From Globomyces pollinis-pini (Eukaryota; Chytridiomycota; Chytridiomycetes; Rhizophydiales; Globomycetaceae), in contig MU621328.1 in NCBI GenBank assembly GCA_025399215.1, positions 1-25,700 on the forward strand: 25,700 nt of DNA, read 5' to 3'. The notes beneath the pieces were generated by a model. It saw only the letters and a program-made list of their open reading frames with translations. It was not told the origin of the DNA and ran no database searches. Every line of letters starts with the position of its first letter. The first letter of the stretch is position 1. Below are positions 1 through 8,375 of the stretch, in pieces. Position numbers and translations under genes: made by a program.

Positions 1-738
1 TATCTGCTTTTTGTCAGTGTGTCGATCACTGGACGGGTACAAATCACTGACATCATCACGTTGAAAGTGACATTTGGAAGCGTGTAAAAAAATGAATTTT
101 GTCATTTATACCCTTTACTGTTGGTGTGATTTACCACTAAGAGTCATATTTGCTGAGTGGAGACCAACATTTGTATCAATATTGTCCACCATCTATTTGG
201 ACAAGACTAGTGCCAATGAAATTGTGTTGTTTGATGATGATATCGTAAACTGCGAATGATATTAATACTGATCACAGTCACGAACAGACAGATTGCGACA
301 ATTCATTGTTATCACACTAATAATATCAGTCTCATCTCGTCTCAGTCGGAGGTTATGGTACAATGCCGATCATTTGGTTGGTTTATTCAGAATGTCACGT
401 ATCGCGTTTCCCGACTTCAGGGTATGGTACATTGCCGATCATTTAGTTGGTTTATTCAGAATGTCACGTCTCGCGTTTTTCCGACTTCTGGGTATGGAAA
501 CATGACATTCATTGGTAAAGCTCAGTTTCTGTTCATTGACGATCTTGGGTTCCCTTATGCTTCGAGACACACTTTAGGATCAGATACTGGCAAATGGTAT
601 CAAAGTTATTTCGGCTTTAGAGCGATCGTCTCACCAATCAAATGCAGTAAAAATTTAGCAAGTTTAGGGACAATACACAATTTTCAATGCCAATCTTTAT
701 ATAATTTAAAATACAATAATTGCAATAATCAGGATTGA
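1..738 (+). CDS. Doubtful partial gene, unknown protein
   Basis: The window opens inside an open frame (1-87) that stops at TAA. From about 150 a second frame runs to 252, where a GTAA donor is followed by a TATTAAT branch-like box and CAG at 285, a 33-nt gap of the size used by real introns here. After 285 two frames remain open. One (to 505) is hydrophobic and basic. The other (to 738) contains NVT, NVT and NMT sequons and a GKWYQSYFGF stretch, suggesting a secreted or surface protein. Both run through the 69-bp tandem repeat, which being a multiple of three does not break any frame. I recognise no family, cannot settle the frame or the start, and part may be non-coding. It would end convergently 52 bp from the JAMM gene. 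Confidence 0.2.
353..492. repeat. 69-bp tandem repeat, two copies
   Basis: Two near-identical units start at about 353 and 422 (offset 69 bp), and the first bases of a third are recognisable at 493 (offset 70). The shared core includes GCCGATCATTT, GGTTTATTCAG and AATGTCACG; differences are mostly single substitutions. Each unit carries a GT start and a TTTATTCAG end about 38 nt apart, which resembles an intron boundary pair, so the repeat might have duplicated an exon-intron module. A 23-residue peptide repeat would result if translated. Confidence 0.85.
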
Positions 739-790
739 CGAAACCTTTTAAAAGTAAGTATTATTCAATTACTACCATTCTGCATTAATT

Positions 791-2414
791 TTAACTTAAA
801 TCAAAGTCCCATTGTAACACTTCAATAACGATTTGATTCATTATCAAGTTCATAGCTTCTTCCGATTGAAAATATGTCAATAAACTTTCTCTTAATTTAT
901 CTAGATTAGTTTTGGAATCATCATGAATCCATTTGGAGTTGAAATCTATACGATCGTCTCGAAATCGACAACTTCTAATCAATTCAACCTAATCATCAAT
1001 AAAATCATCAAACTGTTCGTTCACAAAGACTTGTCGTCAAGCATTTGATGGAATTGCATTGGTAATCCAACTTCATCGGCCTTGTACCTTCATCTGGTAC
1101 ATGGAACCAATTGGAGGTGGAACGAGCGGATTTGGATTTCGGATTATATGGACCTTTTCATTAATATGAGTATATTACTGATAATGGCACCTATAAAAGG
1201 GGATGAATTTCCTGAGAAAAGACGTTGATAGTTTCTCTGGTTTTCCAAATCAATTCGAGATGGATCTGGGTTAAATGTTGGATGAGAATGATACCTATAT
1301 TGCTATTTAACAACATAATTTGTTACCATCCAATTACATCCAGTCCCAAATCAGCAATTACATTACGAGTTTCCAATTCACTTACTGGATCCATTTCAAC
1401 ATTAAAATGTGTATCACTAAAATCTACATTTTGTTGTTCAACTGATCGACAAGGTATAGCCATTGTTACATTCAATACTATCATTAATATTCAGAATGAA
1501 TTACTATTTGATGATGCATTCCATTTACCAGCTAGAAATCCTATAATTTCTGATTTGAGTAGATGTGAATGTAAATCCATGATAAACAGTACACTAGCAT
1601 CTAAATCTATTTGAAATGGTTGTTTAGGACTATTTGTAACATCCAACGATTTAGAATATTTGTAACATTTCATTAATGTATGATCATTCAATACATCTTC
1701 ATCCGATTGAAATGCATCTTTTAAATCCACCTTACTCTTCATACTACGTTTGGGACGATCAACGTTCTTTGAATGTATTTTGGTTCCTGATGTGAAATCA
1801 TCATCATCGTTATGATTGTTTGATTTGTTTTTTGTAGTATATTTCCTCTTTTTAATCACTTTTTGAAATCCTGTGAATGATACAGTGTTTTTTGGTGGTT
1901 TACGAAGTTTCTGCAACAAATCTTTATCAACGTTACCCTTAGTTTCGGGAATAGTTGTATCTGAATCAGAAGGTATATGAATTGGCTGTATATCTTTGGT
2001 TGAATTATCCAATGTTGAGTTTGATTTTGAGTCTGTTTCTAGTTTTCTGTCATCATCATCTAGCACCACATATAAAGCATCTTTTGATATGCTTGAATTG
2101 GAATAATTGTCTATAATGTTTGTTTGTGTAATTTGATAAGGCAATGGTTGATCCAACAATTCGACTCCCAATGGATGATAAGTTGATTTGTCTTCGTCTT
2201 TTGATATTATATGAATGGGTTCTTTGAAAGTAATAGGTACAGAAGGGTTGTCCTGACTGGTTTTAATTTCCACTTTTTGGTAATCAAACGGTGTATTGAG
2301 AGTTTCCACATGAAGCAGATTTACAACTCTATCATCGTCTTCAGAAGATATTTCAATTGGTTGTTTAAGGTGGGGAAAATCATCTTTGGTATTTAGGTGA
2401 ATTTCGGAATTCAT
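791..2414 (-). CDS. JAMM/MPN+ metalloprotease, MYSM1/MPND-like
   Basis: Probable zinc deubiquitinase. Exons: 2414-1505, 1477-1327, 1294-1179, 1153-1101, 1080-1025, 974-791 (about 489 aa). The first three introns (27, 32, 25 nt) are secure. The last two (1081-1100, 20 nt; 975-1024, 50 nt) are forced by frame changes and may instead mark damage. The C-terminal half is an MPN+ domain: Glu289 in SEIIGFLAGKW, then VEMDPVSE, then HSHPTFNPDPSRID giving His356, His358, Ser366 and Asp369, a complete catalytic JAMM set. IGWYHSHP and EMDPVS match animal MYSM1, a histone H2A deubiquitinase. The MYSM1 SANT and SWIRM domains and the MPND RAMA domain are not visible. Instead, residues 17-152 hold a periodic array of hydrophobic-acidic motifs, followed by a basic, Lys-rich linker. 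Substrate is inferred, not shown. Confidence 0.85.
1959..2366 (-). repeat. Threefold 47-residue repeat with SUMO-interaction-like motifs
   Basis: Within the JAMM protein, units begin exactly 47 residues apart at Lys17, Lys64 and Lys111: KQPIEISSEDDD, KEPIHIISKDED and KDALYVVLDDDD. A fourth, off-register motif PIHIPSDSD lies at 144-152. Units 1 and 2 also share HVETLNTPFDYQ and GVELLDQPLPYQ at the same offset. Each motif is a short beta-branched/aliphatic core followed by Asp/Glu/Ser, the classic layout of a SUMO-interacting motif. This assignment rests on pattern only. Confidence 0.65.
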
Positions 2415-2546
2415 AGAGAAAATGAGACTTGGTCGTTTGACTCTAATTCAATCAAGAATCTCATATTCACGACAAATAAAACAAAAATAGCTTAATAATG
2501 GACTGAAATACGAAAACACATTTGACTAACTAAATAATTATATAAT

Positions 2547-3725
2547 CTAATTGTTGAAAGATAACCCATAGTGATCTTCCAAATAATCAAGGATTGCCGG
2601 TATACTGTACAAAACGTTAAACTGTTTCTTTTCAGCTTTTGACATTGAAGATTCAAGCATCCACATCAGATGATGGTGAAATATAAAATGATTAGTCCCA
2701 TAACCGATTGCTAGATTAACGTACTTTTCTATACAATCTATTGGTGTGTATTCATAACCAGCAAATAGTGCTACTAGTAAATTTAACGGTTAAATTACCA
2801 GGATTGTTTAACAGGCCTTGAGCAACCATAACCCCATCTGTTTTTGTGTAATCCACAAGATGTTCAGCTTCATTTTTTGTGGTAACTCCTCCATTAGCGA
2901 ACACAGGGACCGAAGAATGTTCTTTAACTATCTTTATATAATCCATATTAACATCCTCTGTGTTTCTTTGTTTCTTTGTTCTTCCATGTACTGTAATCCA
3001 ATCGACTCCAACTTTTTCTGCTCGTCTCACTAATTCCACAGTTTCTTTGACATCATCATGAATTCTAGACATAAGATATGATTGAATGCCTTATTTTAAT
3101 CGAGCATGGAAATGATTGTCCATTGGACATCTTAATTGGAGCAGTTCTACGCTTCACTTGATCCACAATGTCCTTTACAGTTTCTGGTGCTGTCATCAAA
3201 TATGACCCAATCCCTTCACCAATAGCCCATTTTTGGGGACTGGGTATTAAAATTCCTGTTCTACTTACCATCCACAATTAATATCCACACCATTGACATA
3301 TCTAGAGTAAAAACTAACCTTAGTATTACTTTGCAACCAATTCCGCAGCGTCAGCAGCATCCTTTCCATTGCTTGCTAAGAGAACGTTAAAGGTAGAGAT
3401 TTGATACCAGCAAATTGAACAATTACTGGATCATCATTGTAATTTGTTTTAAATTCCGCTTCTCTAGACAGGGAAGAATGTTTGAATACATCGGATAAGA
3501 TCATTGGAGTATAAACGAGATCCACATTATAAATTCTTACTAATTCTAAATATAATTAGGTAAGATATTTTACCTCTAAAAGCTAATTTTGAATATCTTT
3601 ATAAGCAACCAATTGGATACCTAACCATAGGAGCACAAATATTCTAATTTTAATGATGAAATTCATACCAAAGTTTTTTTATCATCCAACAGAGTTTTTG
3701 GATGTTTTCGTTCAATGATTTCCAT
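2547..3725 (-). CDS. DUS4: tRNA-dihydrouridine synthase, Dus4 type
   Basis: FMN-dependent reduction of uridine to dihydrouridine in the D-loop of tRNAs. Exons: 3725-3669, 3643-3621, 3596-3574, 3545-3408, 3375-3330, 3301-3269, 3239-3090, 3064-2799, 2770-2547; 319 aa, close to other Dus4 proteins. Seen in order: NICAPMVRYSKLAFR at the N terminus, YTPMILSDVF, INCGCPQKWA with the catalytic Cys107, CSIKIRIHDD, ITVHGRTKKQR (phosphate/FMN binding), VFANGGV and GVMVAQGLLNNP, ending in the LFAGYE stretch typical of the Dus4 branch. Eight introns of 24-32 nt; the one at 3065-3089 uses a GC donor. The start ATG at 3725 is the first in frame and is preceded by an A-rich stretch. The gene is divergent from the NRAMP gene. 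Confidence 0.95.
3065..3089 (-). other. GC-AG micro-intron in DUS4
   Basis: 25-nt intron between CSIKI and RIHDD. Only removal of the 25 nt starting GCATTC and ending TCTAG restores KIRIHDDVKE, a conserved part of the Dus fold; unspliced, the frame meets TAG at the intron end. All but one or two of the other introns here begin GTA or GTT. Confidence 0.85.
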
Positions 3726-4149
3726 TCAAAAAAAAAGAAATATTTTAACTCTGGAATGAATCCTATTTTAGTACAAGTAAAACCATACTAGAAGGTACAT
3801 TGAAGTCACTGGGAATTGAGTAAAAGTTACTAGATTGTACAAGAATTTACAGTGAATTTAGTAAATGTTAGTAGATTGTACATTGATACTATTGAAAACT
3901 TATAATTTGTACAGATACTACATAATGAACAACTAGTAGTTGTATCAAAGTAGTACATTCACTACCCCTAGTTTGTAGTTGGAAACGTGGTCAAATACGA
4001 TCGGGTATTTCGGAATCAGGCGGAATCTCAAGTTTCACTTCTTTTCATTTGCTTTGTTGGCAACTGCTTTTAACTTTCCCTGTTACTTCTCTTTTTGGTC
4101 TTGTTTTGCATAGACTTTCTTCTACTTGTTTTCACCAACATAAACAAAA
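3726..4149. promoter_or_regulatory. Divergent DUS4/NRAMP promoter with six GTACA sites
   Basis: No gene seen. GTAC followed by A occurs at 3771, 3795, 3837, 3878, 3909 and 3953, and GTAC is absent from the rest of the interval. Two of the sites sit in a 16-nt repeat with one mismatch (3826-3841 and 3867-3882, core TAGATTGTACA). The NRAMP-proximal 150 bp is pyrimidine-rich on the + strand, as in many fungal promoters. A copper/metal-response role is suggested only by the neighbouring transporter. Confidence 0.5.
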
Positions 4150-5917
4150 ATGCAACAGTATCAATCCACTTTGGATGACTCAAAACACAAAACTTGGAAA
4201 TCATGGTTTAAATCCTTATTGTCATTTATTGGACCAGGTTTTATGATCGCCGTCGGATACCTGGATCCAGGTAACTGGGCTACTGACTTAGCTGCTGGTT
4301 CACAATTTGGTTATAAATTATTATTCATCATTTTCTTGGCCAATCTGATGGCTATTCTCCTACAATCACTATGTATTCGATTAGGTGTCATTACTGGATT
4401 GGATTTAGCTCAGAGTTGTCGCAAGTTTTTACCTAGACCCCTTTGTTACTTTTTATATGTCTTATGTGAACTGGCAATTATGGCTACTGATTTGGCTGAA
4501 GTAATTGGGTCTGCGATAGCTTTAAATCTCTTGACTGGAATTCCATTGTTTTGGGGAATTATTATCACTGCGTATAAATCTCTTTTTTAACTTGATACAG
4601 AGCCGATGTGATGGTTTTATTAGCAGGATGGAATCATAAAAATTTTAGAATCTTTGAAGTTTTTATTATGGCTTTGGTTTTAATTACTGCTGGATGCCTG
4701 TTCGCTGTCACTGTCAAAAGTGACCCAGTTATTGGGGATGTATTATTTGGTATCATTATATAGCATTATTAACACTACATAGGTTATTTGCCATCTCCAA
4801 CTATCATAACTAATCCGGATGCAGTTTTCTTGGCAGTGGTAAGTTATATTACATTCACTAAATTATAGGGAATTATTGGAGCAACGGTAAATGACCTGAT
4901 ACATTTATTAGATTAGGTGATGCCGCATAACCTTTACCTGCATTCTTCAATTGTCAAATATAGGGCTAATCAGAATTCAGAAAACTTTGAAGATGAAGAT
5001 TTTGAAATCGATAATGCGTCAACAATGTCTGATACACAACCATTATCCAGAAATATATCTATTCCGAATACACTTTCTATGTCAAATACGGATTCCGTAA
5101 TGGCATTATTATTTGCATTACTAGTCAATTCATCAATTTTGATTATTGCTGCATCTAATTTCTACTATAATGACAAAACTGATGTTGCAGAAATCCCTGA
5201 TGCTTATCGCCTTATTCGTGAAATGCTTGGTTATGCCTTTGCTACCTTGTTTGCATTTGCTCTGCTTCTTTCAGGTCAATCTTCCACTATTACTGGTACT
5301 ATGGCTGGTCAAATCGTCATGTAAACATCATTCACTAAGTATATATAGGGAAGGGTTTTTAGGTGGTGCGATAAAGTTGAAACCGTGGGTACGTCGGCTT
5401 GTTACACGAGTATTGGCAATTGGACCTGCTTTAATTTGTATAACTTATTATGGCGAAAGTCGTTTGAATGATTTACTCATATTGTCTCAAATTATTTTAT
5501 CATTACAATTACCATTCGCTGTTTGGCCACTGATATATTTCACATCAAGCAAGGGATGTATGACTATAAAGTTCAGGTCTACGCATATCGAACAGGATGC
5601 AGATTTCGACATTCAAACATCCCCTTCCACTGACATACCATTAGCTATATGTAAGTCTTAAAATCTAACCAGAAGCAATAGTTGACCAAAATAGCTTTAT
5701 CCCTGCTAGCAAAGAATCATCTAATGTCGACACAACTTCAGTAAGATCATTTGAAGAAGTAGGTATTGGTCTTAATACAGAGAACAAGCCAGTGTTCATT
5801 GAAAAATGTTATACCAATGATACCAAAACTTTTGTTTTGGCTGTTATCGTTGGTTTAATGTTGACTACATTTAACTGTATCCTGCTTGTTCAAGTCGCCA
5901 CCAGTGGTGAAAAATGA
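4150..5917 (+). CDS. NRAMP-family divalent metal transporter
   Basis: Proton-coupled uptake of Mn2+/Fe2+ and related metals across a plasma or vacuolar membrane. Exons: 4150-4571, 4601-4749, 4783-4838, 4869-4886, 4917-5320, 5349-5650, 5676-5917; 530 aa. The family signature is complete: [15 protein letters not shown] in TM1 (Asp39, Asn42) and [13 protein letters not shown] in TM6 (Ala214, Met217), the four metal ligands of known NRAMP structures; the Met favours transition metals over Mg2+. [13 protein letters not shown] marks TM8. Exon 4 is only 18 nt and encodes the start of the TM6 motif. An acidic loop ([11 protein letters not shown]) follows TM6. The last intron is placed as 5651-5675 because the nearer AG at 5672 would create a stop. 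AATAAA at 5965 may be the poly(A) signal. Confidence 0.95.
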
Positions 5918-6078
5918 AGAACATCAATAGAAGCTAAATGGTTTTTATATATAGTTTCCTTCATAATAAATCTATTTGAATACTACATTCGTGGAGGATG
6001 TAACCAATAGAAATAATCCTTGAACGATTATTAGATAACTGCTTGACTTTTATCCCATAAAGTACATTTGATTCAGGC

Positions 6079-6651
6079 TCAAAGCAACCTAATTATTGAA
6101 CCGAATACACGTATACCTCCACCAGCCTCATTACAATAAGATCGCTTATCTTTTGAAATTCCAATCCAGCTATTTTGATCGCGTTTCAACATTCCATTTA
6201 AAGATTTTGTTAATTGACCATCACCGTTAAAAGAAATTCCTAATTGATAGTACAACGACCCTAAAGAAGGAGATTTTAAAATAGGTGCACTCCAAGATGG
6301 TAAAACAGGGAATTCACTAGTCAACAAGATGAAATCATATTTAATATCAATATGAGAAACTTGAACTTTAAAACTAATATGTAATCCAGAAATTGGATAT
6401 ATATCAATAAATTCATTTAATTTGTATTGACTATGTGGGAAATGTTGAAAGGTAATGAATTGTTTTGGTGTGATTAACGTTACTGGTTCAATCAAATCCG
6501 AATAAAAACAGTAATTGGAATAATCTTGAACAGGTATTTGGTTTGGTTTAGTTTCTTGGATTGAATCTCGTTTTGGCTGTCTCTTGAATATTTTGAATAG
6601 TTTTTGAATCCATTGTTTGATTTTTGGATACTTTTGCTTGATTCCATTCAT
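6079..6651 (-). CDS. Uncharacterised 190-aa protein
   Basis: One open exon without a needed intron, which is unusual in this window. The N-terminal 35 residues are strongly basic (KQKYPKIKQW, KLFKIFKRQPKR), possibly membrane-adjacent, nucleic-acid binding or a targeting peptide. The remainder alternates hydrophobic strands (HISFKVQVSHIDIKYDFILL) with Pro- and Gly-rich turns and ends GGGIRVFGSIIRLL, suggesting a beta-rich fold. No transmembrane helix is obvious. I recognise no family. The start at 6651 follows an A-rich leader and is the first ATG in frame. It ends 161 bp from the convergent NRAMP gene. Confidence 0.65.
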   Translation of the reverse strand: MNGIKQKYPKIKQWIQKLFKIFKRQPKRDSIQETKPNQIPVQDYSNYCFYSDLIEPVTLITPKQFITFQHFPHSQYKLNEFIDIYPISGLHISFKVQVSHIDIKYDFILLTSEFPVLPSWSAPILKSPSLGSLYYQLGISFNGDGQLTKSLNGMLKRDQNSWIGISKDKRSYCNEAGGGIRVFGSIIRLL

Positions 6652-7106
6652 TTTTTTATTTAGTATTGGAATGAATGGGTTAAATTTGGATTCATTTTTA
6701 AAGTTTTTGAATTTGATTTTGATGGGTGAAATCTTGACGTGCTGATGAGAAATTGGTAGTTTTGATGTACAGTTGATAGTTTTTATCGGATATAGATGGT
6801 AGCTTCACTTGATGCAATAATAAGAGTGATGTATACACAATTTTAACTCATTGACCCATCTGCTTGAGCTAAAACATTTAAACTATAGATTCTATCCAAT
6901 CCACTAACTATACATTCTATCCGGATTGGATTTCAATCCGAGTAATGACTAGAGTAGGAAACCGTTTGATTTATTTCACATCAATAGCAATTTTGGACTT
7001 TTAACTTGATTTGAGCTAATACTTCGCCCAATAGAAAACACATATGATGCAATTGGTTATAGATTTATTATACGCATTCACAAATAAATTTATGCAACGA
7101 TTTAAT
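6652..7106. other. Intergenic region, 455 bp
   Basis: No gene seen; it would hold the promoter of the 6079-6651 gene and the 3' end of the coiled-coil gene. It contains a degenerate 25-bp tandem duplication (about 6881-6930, core CTATAGATTCTATCC/CTATACATTCTATCC) and a perfect 7-bp inverted repeat, CGGATTG-5 nt-CAATCCG, at 6922-6940. Confidence 0.6.
6922..6940. repeat. Perfect inverted repeat, 7-bp arms
   Basis: CGGATTG, spacer GATTT, CAATCCG. It lies at the end of a 25-bp near-repeat. It could be a dimeric regulator site or a small hairpin; it is too far (about 280 bp) upstream of the nearest start to assign. Confidence 0.6.
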
Positions 7107-8233
7107 CTACACCCGTGTTCGCTTTTCGGATCCTAAAATATCTGATTGTTTCCGTTTCTTATCAACACCATTAGAAATATCACCAGTTAATTTTTGGATT
7201 CTGTCAAACCATACTTTTGCAATTGGATCCAATAGTAACTCTAGATTGGGTAAATGGTCAAGAACGTTTTGATGAGTCACATTTAAACTTGCGTTCGCTT
7301 CGAAAAAGTTGAGCCGGTTTTGAAGTTGCTTGATTGTTTTTTGTTGCTCTTCATTTTGTTTTGTTACTAATTCTAATGCTTTCTAGAAAATCATTAGCAT
7401 TGTGAAAATAGTGTGTAAAATAAAAGATCATTAATTGTAAATGGAAATTGGGTTGTCGTACCTCCATTCTATCTTTTAGTTCCATCATCTGTTGATTGGA
7501 GTTTGATACGACTTGTAATTTTTCTTCAAGAGTTTTTAGACTTTCTCGACTTTCATTTAGCTCAGAAAAGACCTGCTCATTAGCGCAATAGATAAGTATA
7601 CTTGATCTAACTTTGCAGCACCTACTCCTCTTGTAGATAAATCACCAAGTTCTTTCTTTGTTTGATTCTCCAATCTGCTTATTTTATCCGTAAAATCGTT
7701 TGTGATTTCCCTTTCCAGATTTGTAATTCTATGGTCCACTTGCATACTAAGTTTTTCGACTAGATTTTTTTGAGGAACTTCTTTCATATTGTGAGCTATT
7801 TGAGATACTCGTAATGCAAGTGCTTCACATTGTTTCTTCAATTCACTATTATTCTAAGATTTAACTCAACTATTTTTTACAGAGGAGTTTTCCGGTTGAG
7901 CTGTAGCAGTGATATTTGCTTTGAAAGCTGGCAAGATCTATCCATTAGATTTAAATATTATACACGCCCAATGTCCTGCATAGCAGTTTCTTTACAACTT
8001 TTGACAGTTTTCCATGCATCCTCTGCTTTTGAAGCTAATGAGGTTTTTTGGGACTCTAATTCACGAAGAACGGCCAAGTGAGCATCTTGACGAGTGACAT
8101 CTTTGAATGCAGATCTACTGAGGGATATATGTTCATCGATTCCTGTAACTTTCTCTTCATAATCTCTTGCTTGAATGTATGCAAAAGTTCCTTCGAAAAC
8201 ACTGTCAGTGATAGTAGTCGCTAATCTCTCCAT
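7107..8233 (-). CDS. Coiled-coil protein with C-terminal nuclear-localisation-like signal
   Basis: Exons: 8233-7964, 7937-7881, 7853-7602, 7572-7462, 7382-7107; 321 aa. Most of the length is predicted helix: residues 20-95 (charged, ESQKTSLASKAEDAWKTV), then a long heptad-like stretch from KKQCEALALRVSQ through LKTLEEKLQVVSN to NEEQQKKTIKQLQNRLN. The C terminus holds DKKRKQSD and EKRTRV, which resemble basic nuclear signals. I recognise no family; a kinetochore, nuclear-pore or centrosomal scaffold would fit, but nothing in the sequence decides. The 79-nt intron (7383-7461) is one of the few long ones and has no internal AG. The start is the first ATG; 142 bp separate it from the divergent INTS8 gene. 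Confidence 0.7.
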
Positions 8234-8375
8234 ATTCAATTCGATCTAAAAAATGAATTCACTTGGTACTAACTTTAGAAGGATTTTTGTATGAATGTCA
8301 GTTGAAGGGAACTAGGAGTAAAGTCAAGATTCTAAAAACTTTTTTACTTGACAATTTGAAGGAACTACAGAGAAA

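Noticed and set aside
4049..4246. Open frame upstream of and overlapping the NRAMP start
   Set aside because: Runs out of frame with the conserved NRAMP sequence and lies in a pyrimidine-rich leader.
6079..6651. Assigning a function to the 190-aa protein
   Set aside because: Basic N terminus and beta-rich remainder fit several unrelated families; no diagnostic motif.
7383..7461. Intron stack in the coiled-coil gene (79 nt)
   Set aside because: Length is near three units, but there is no internal AG at all, so it is a single long intron.
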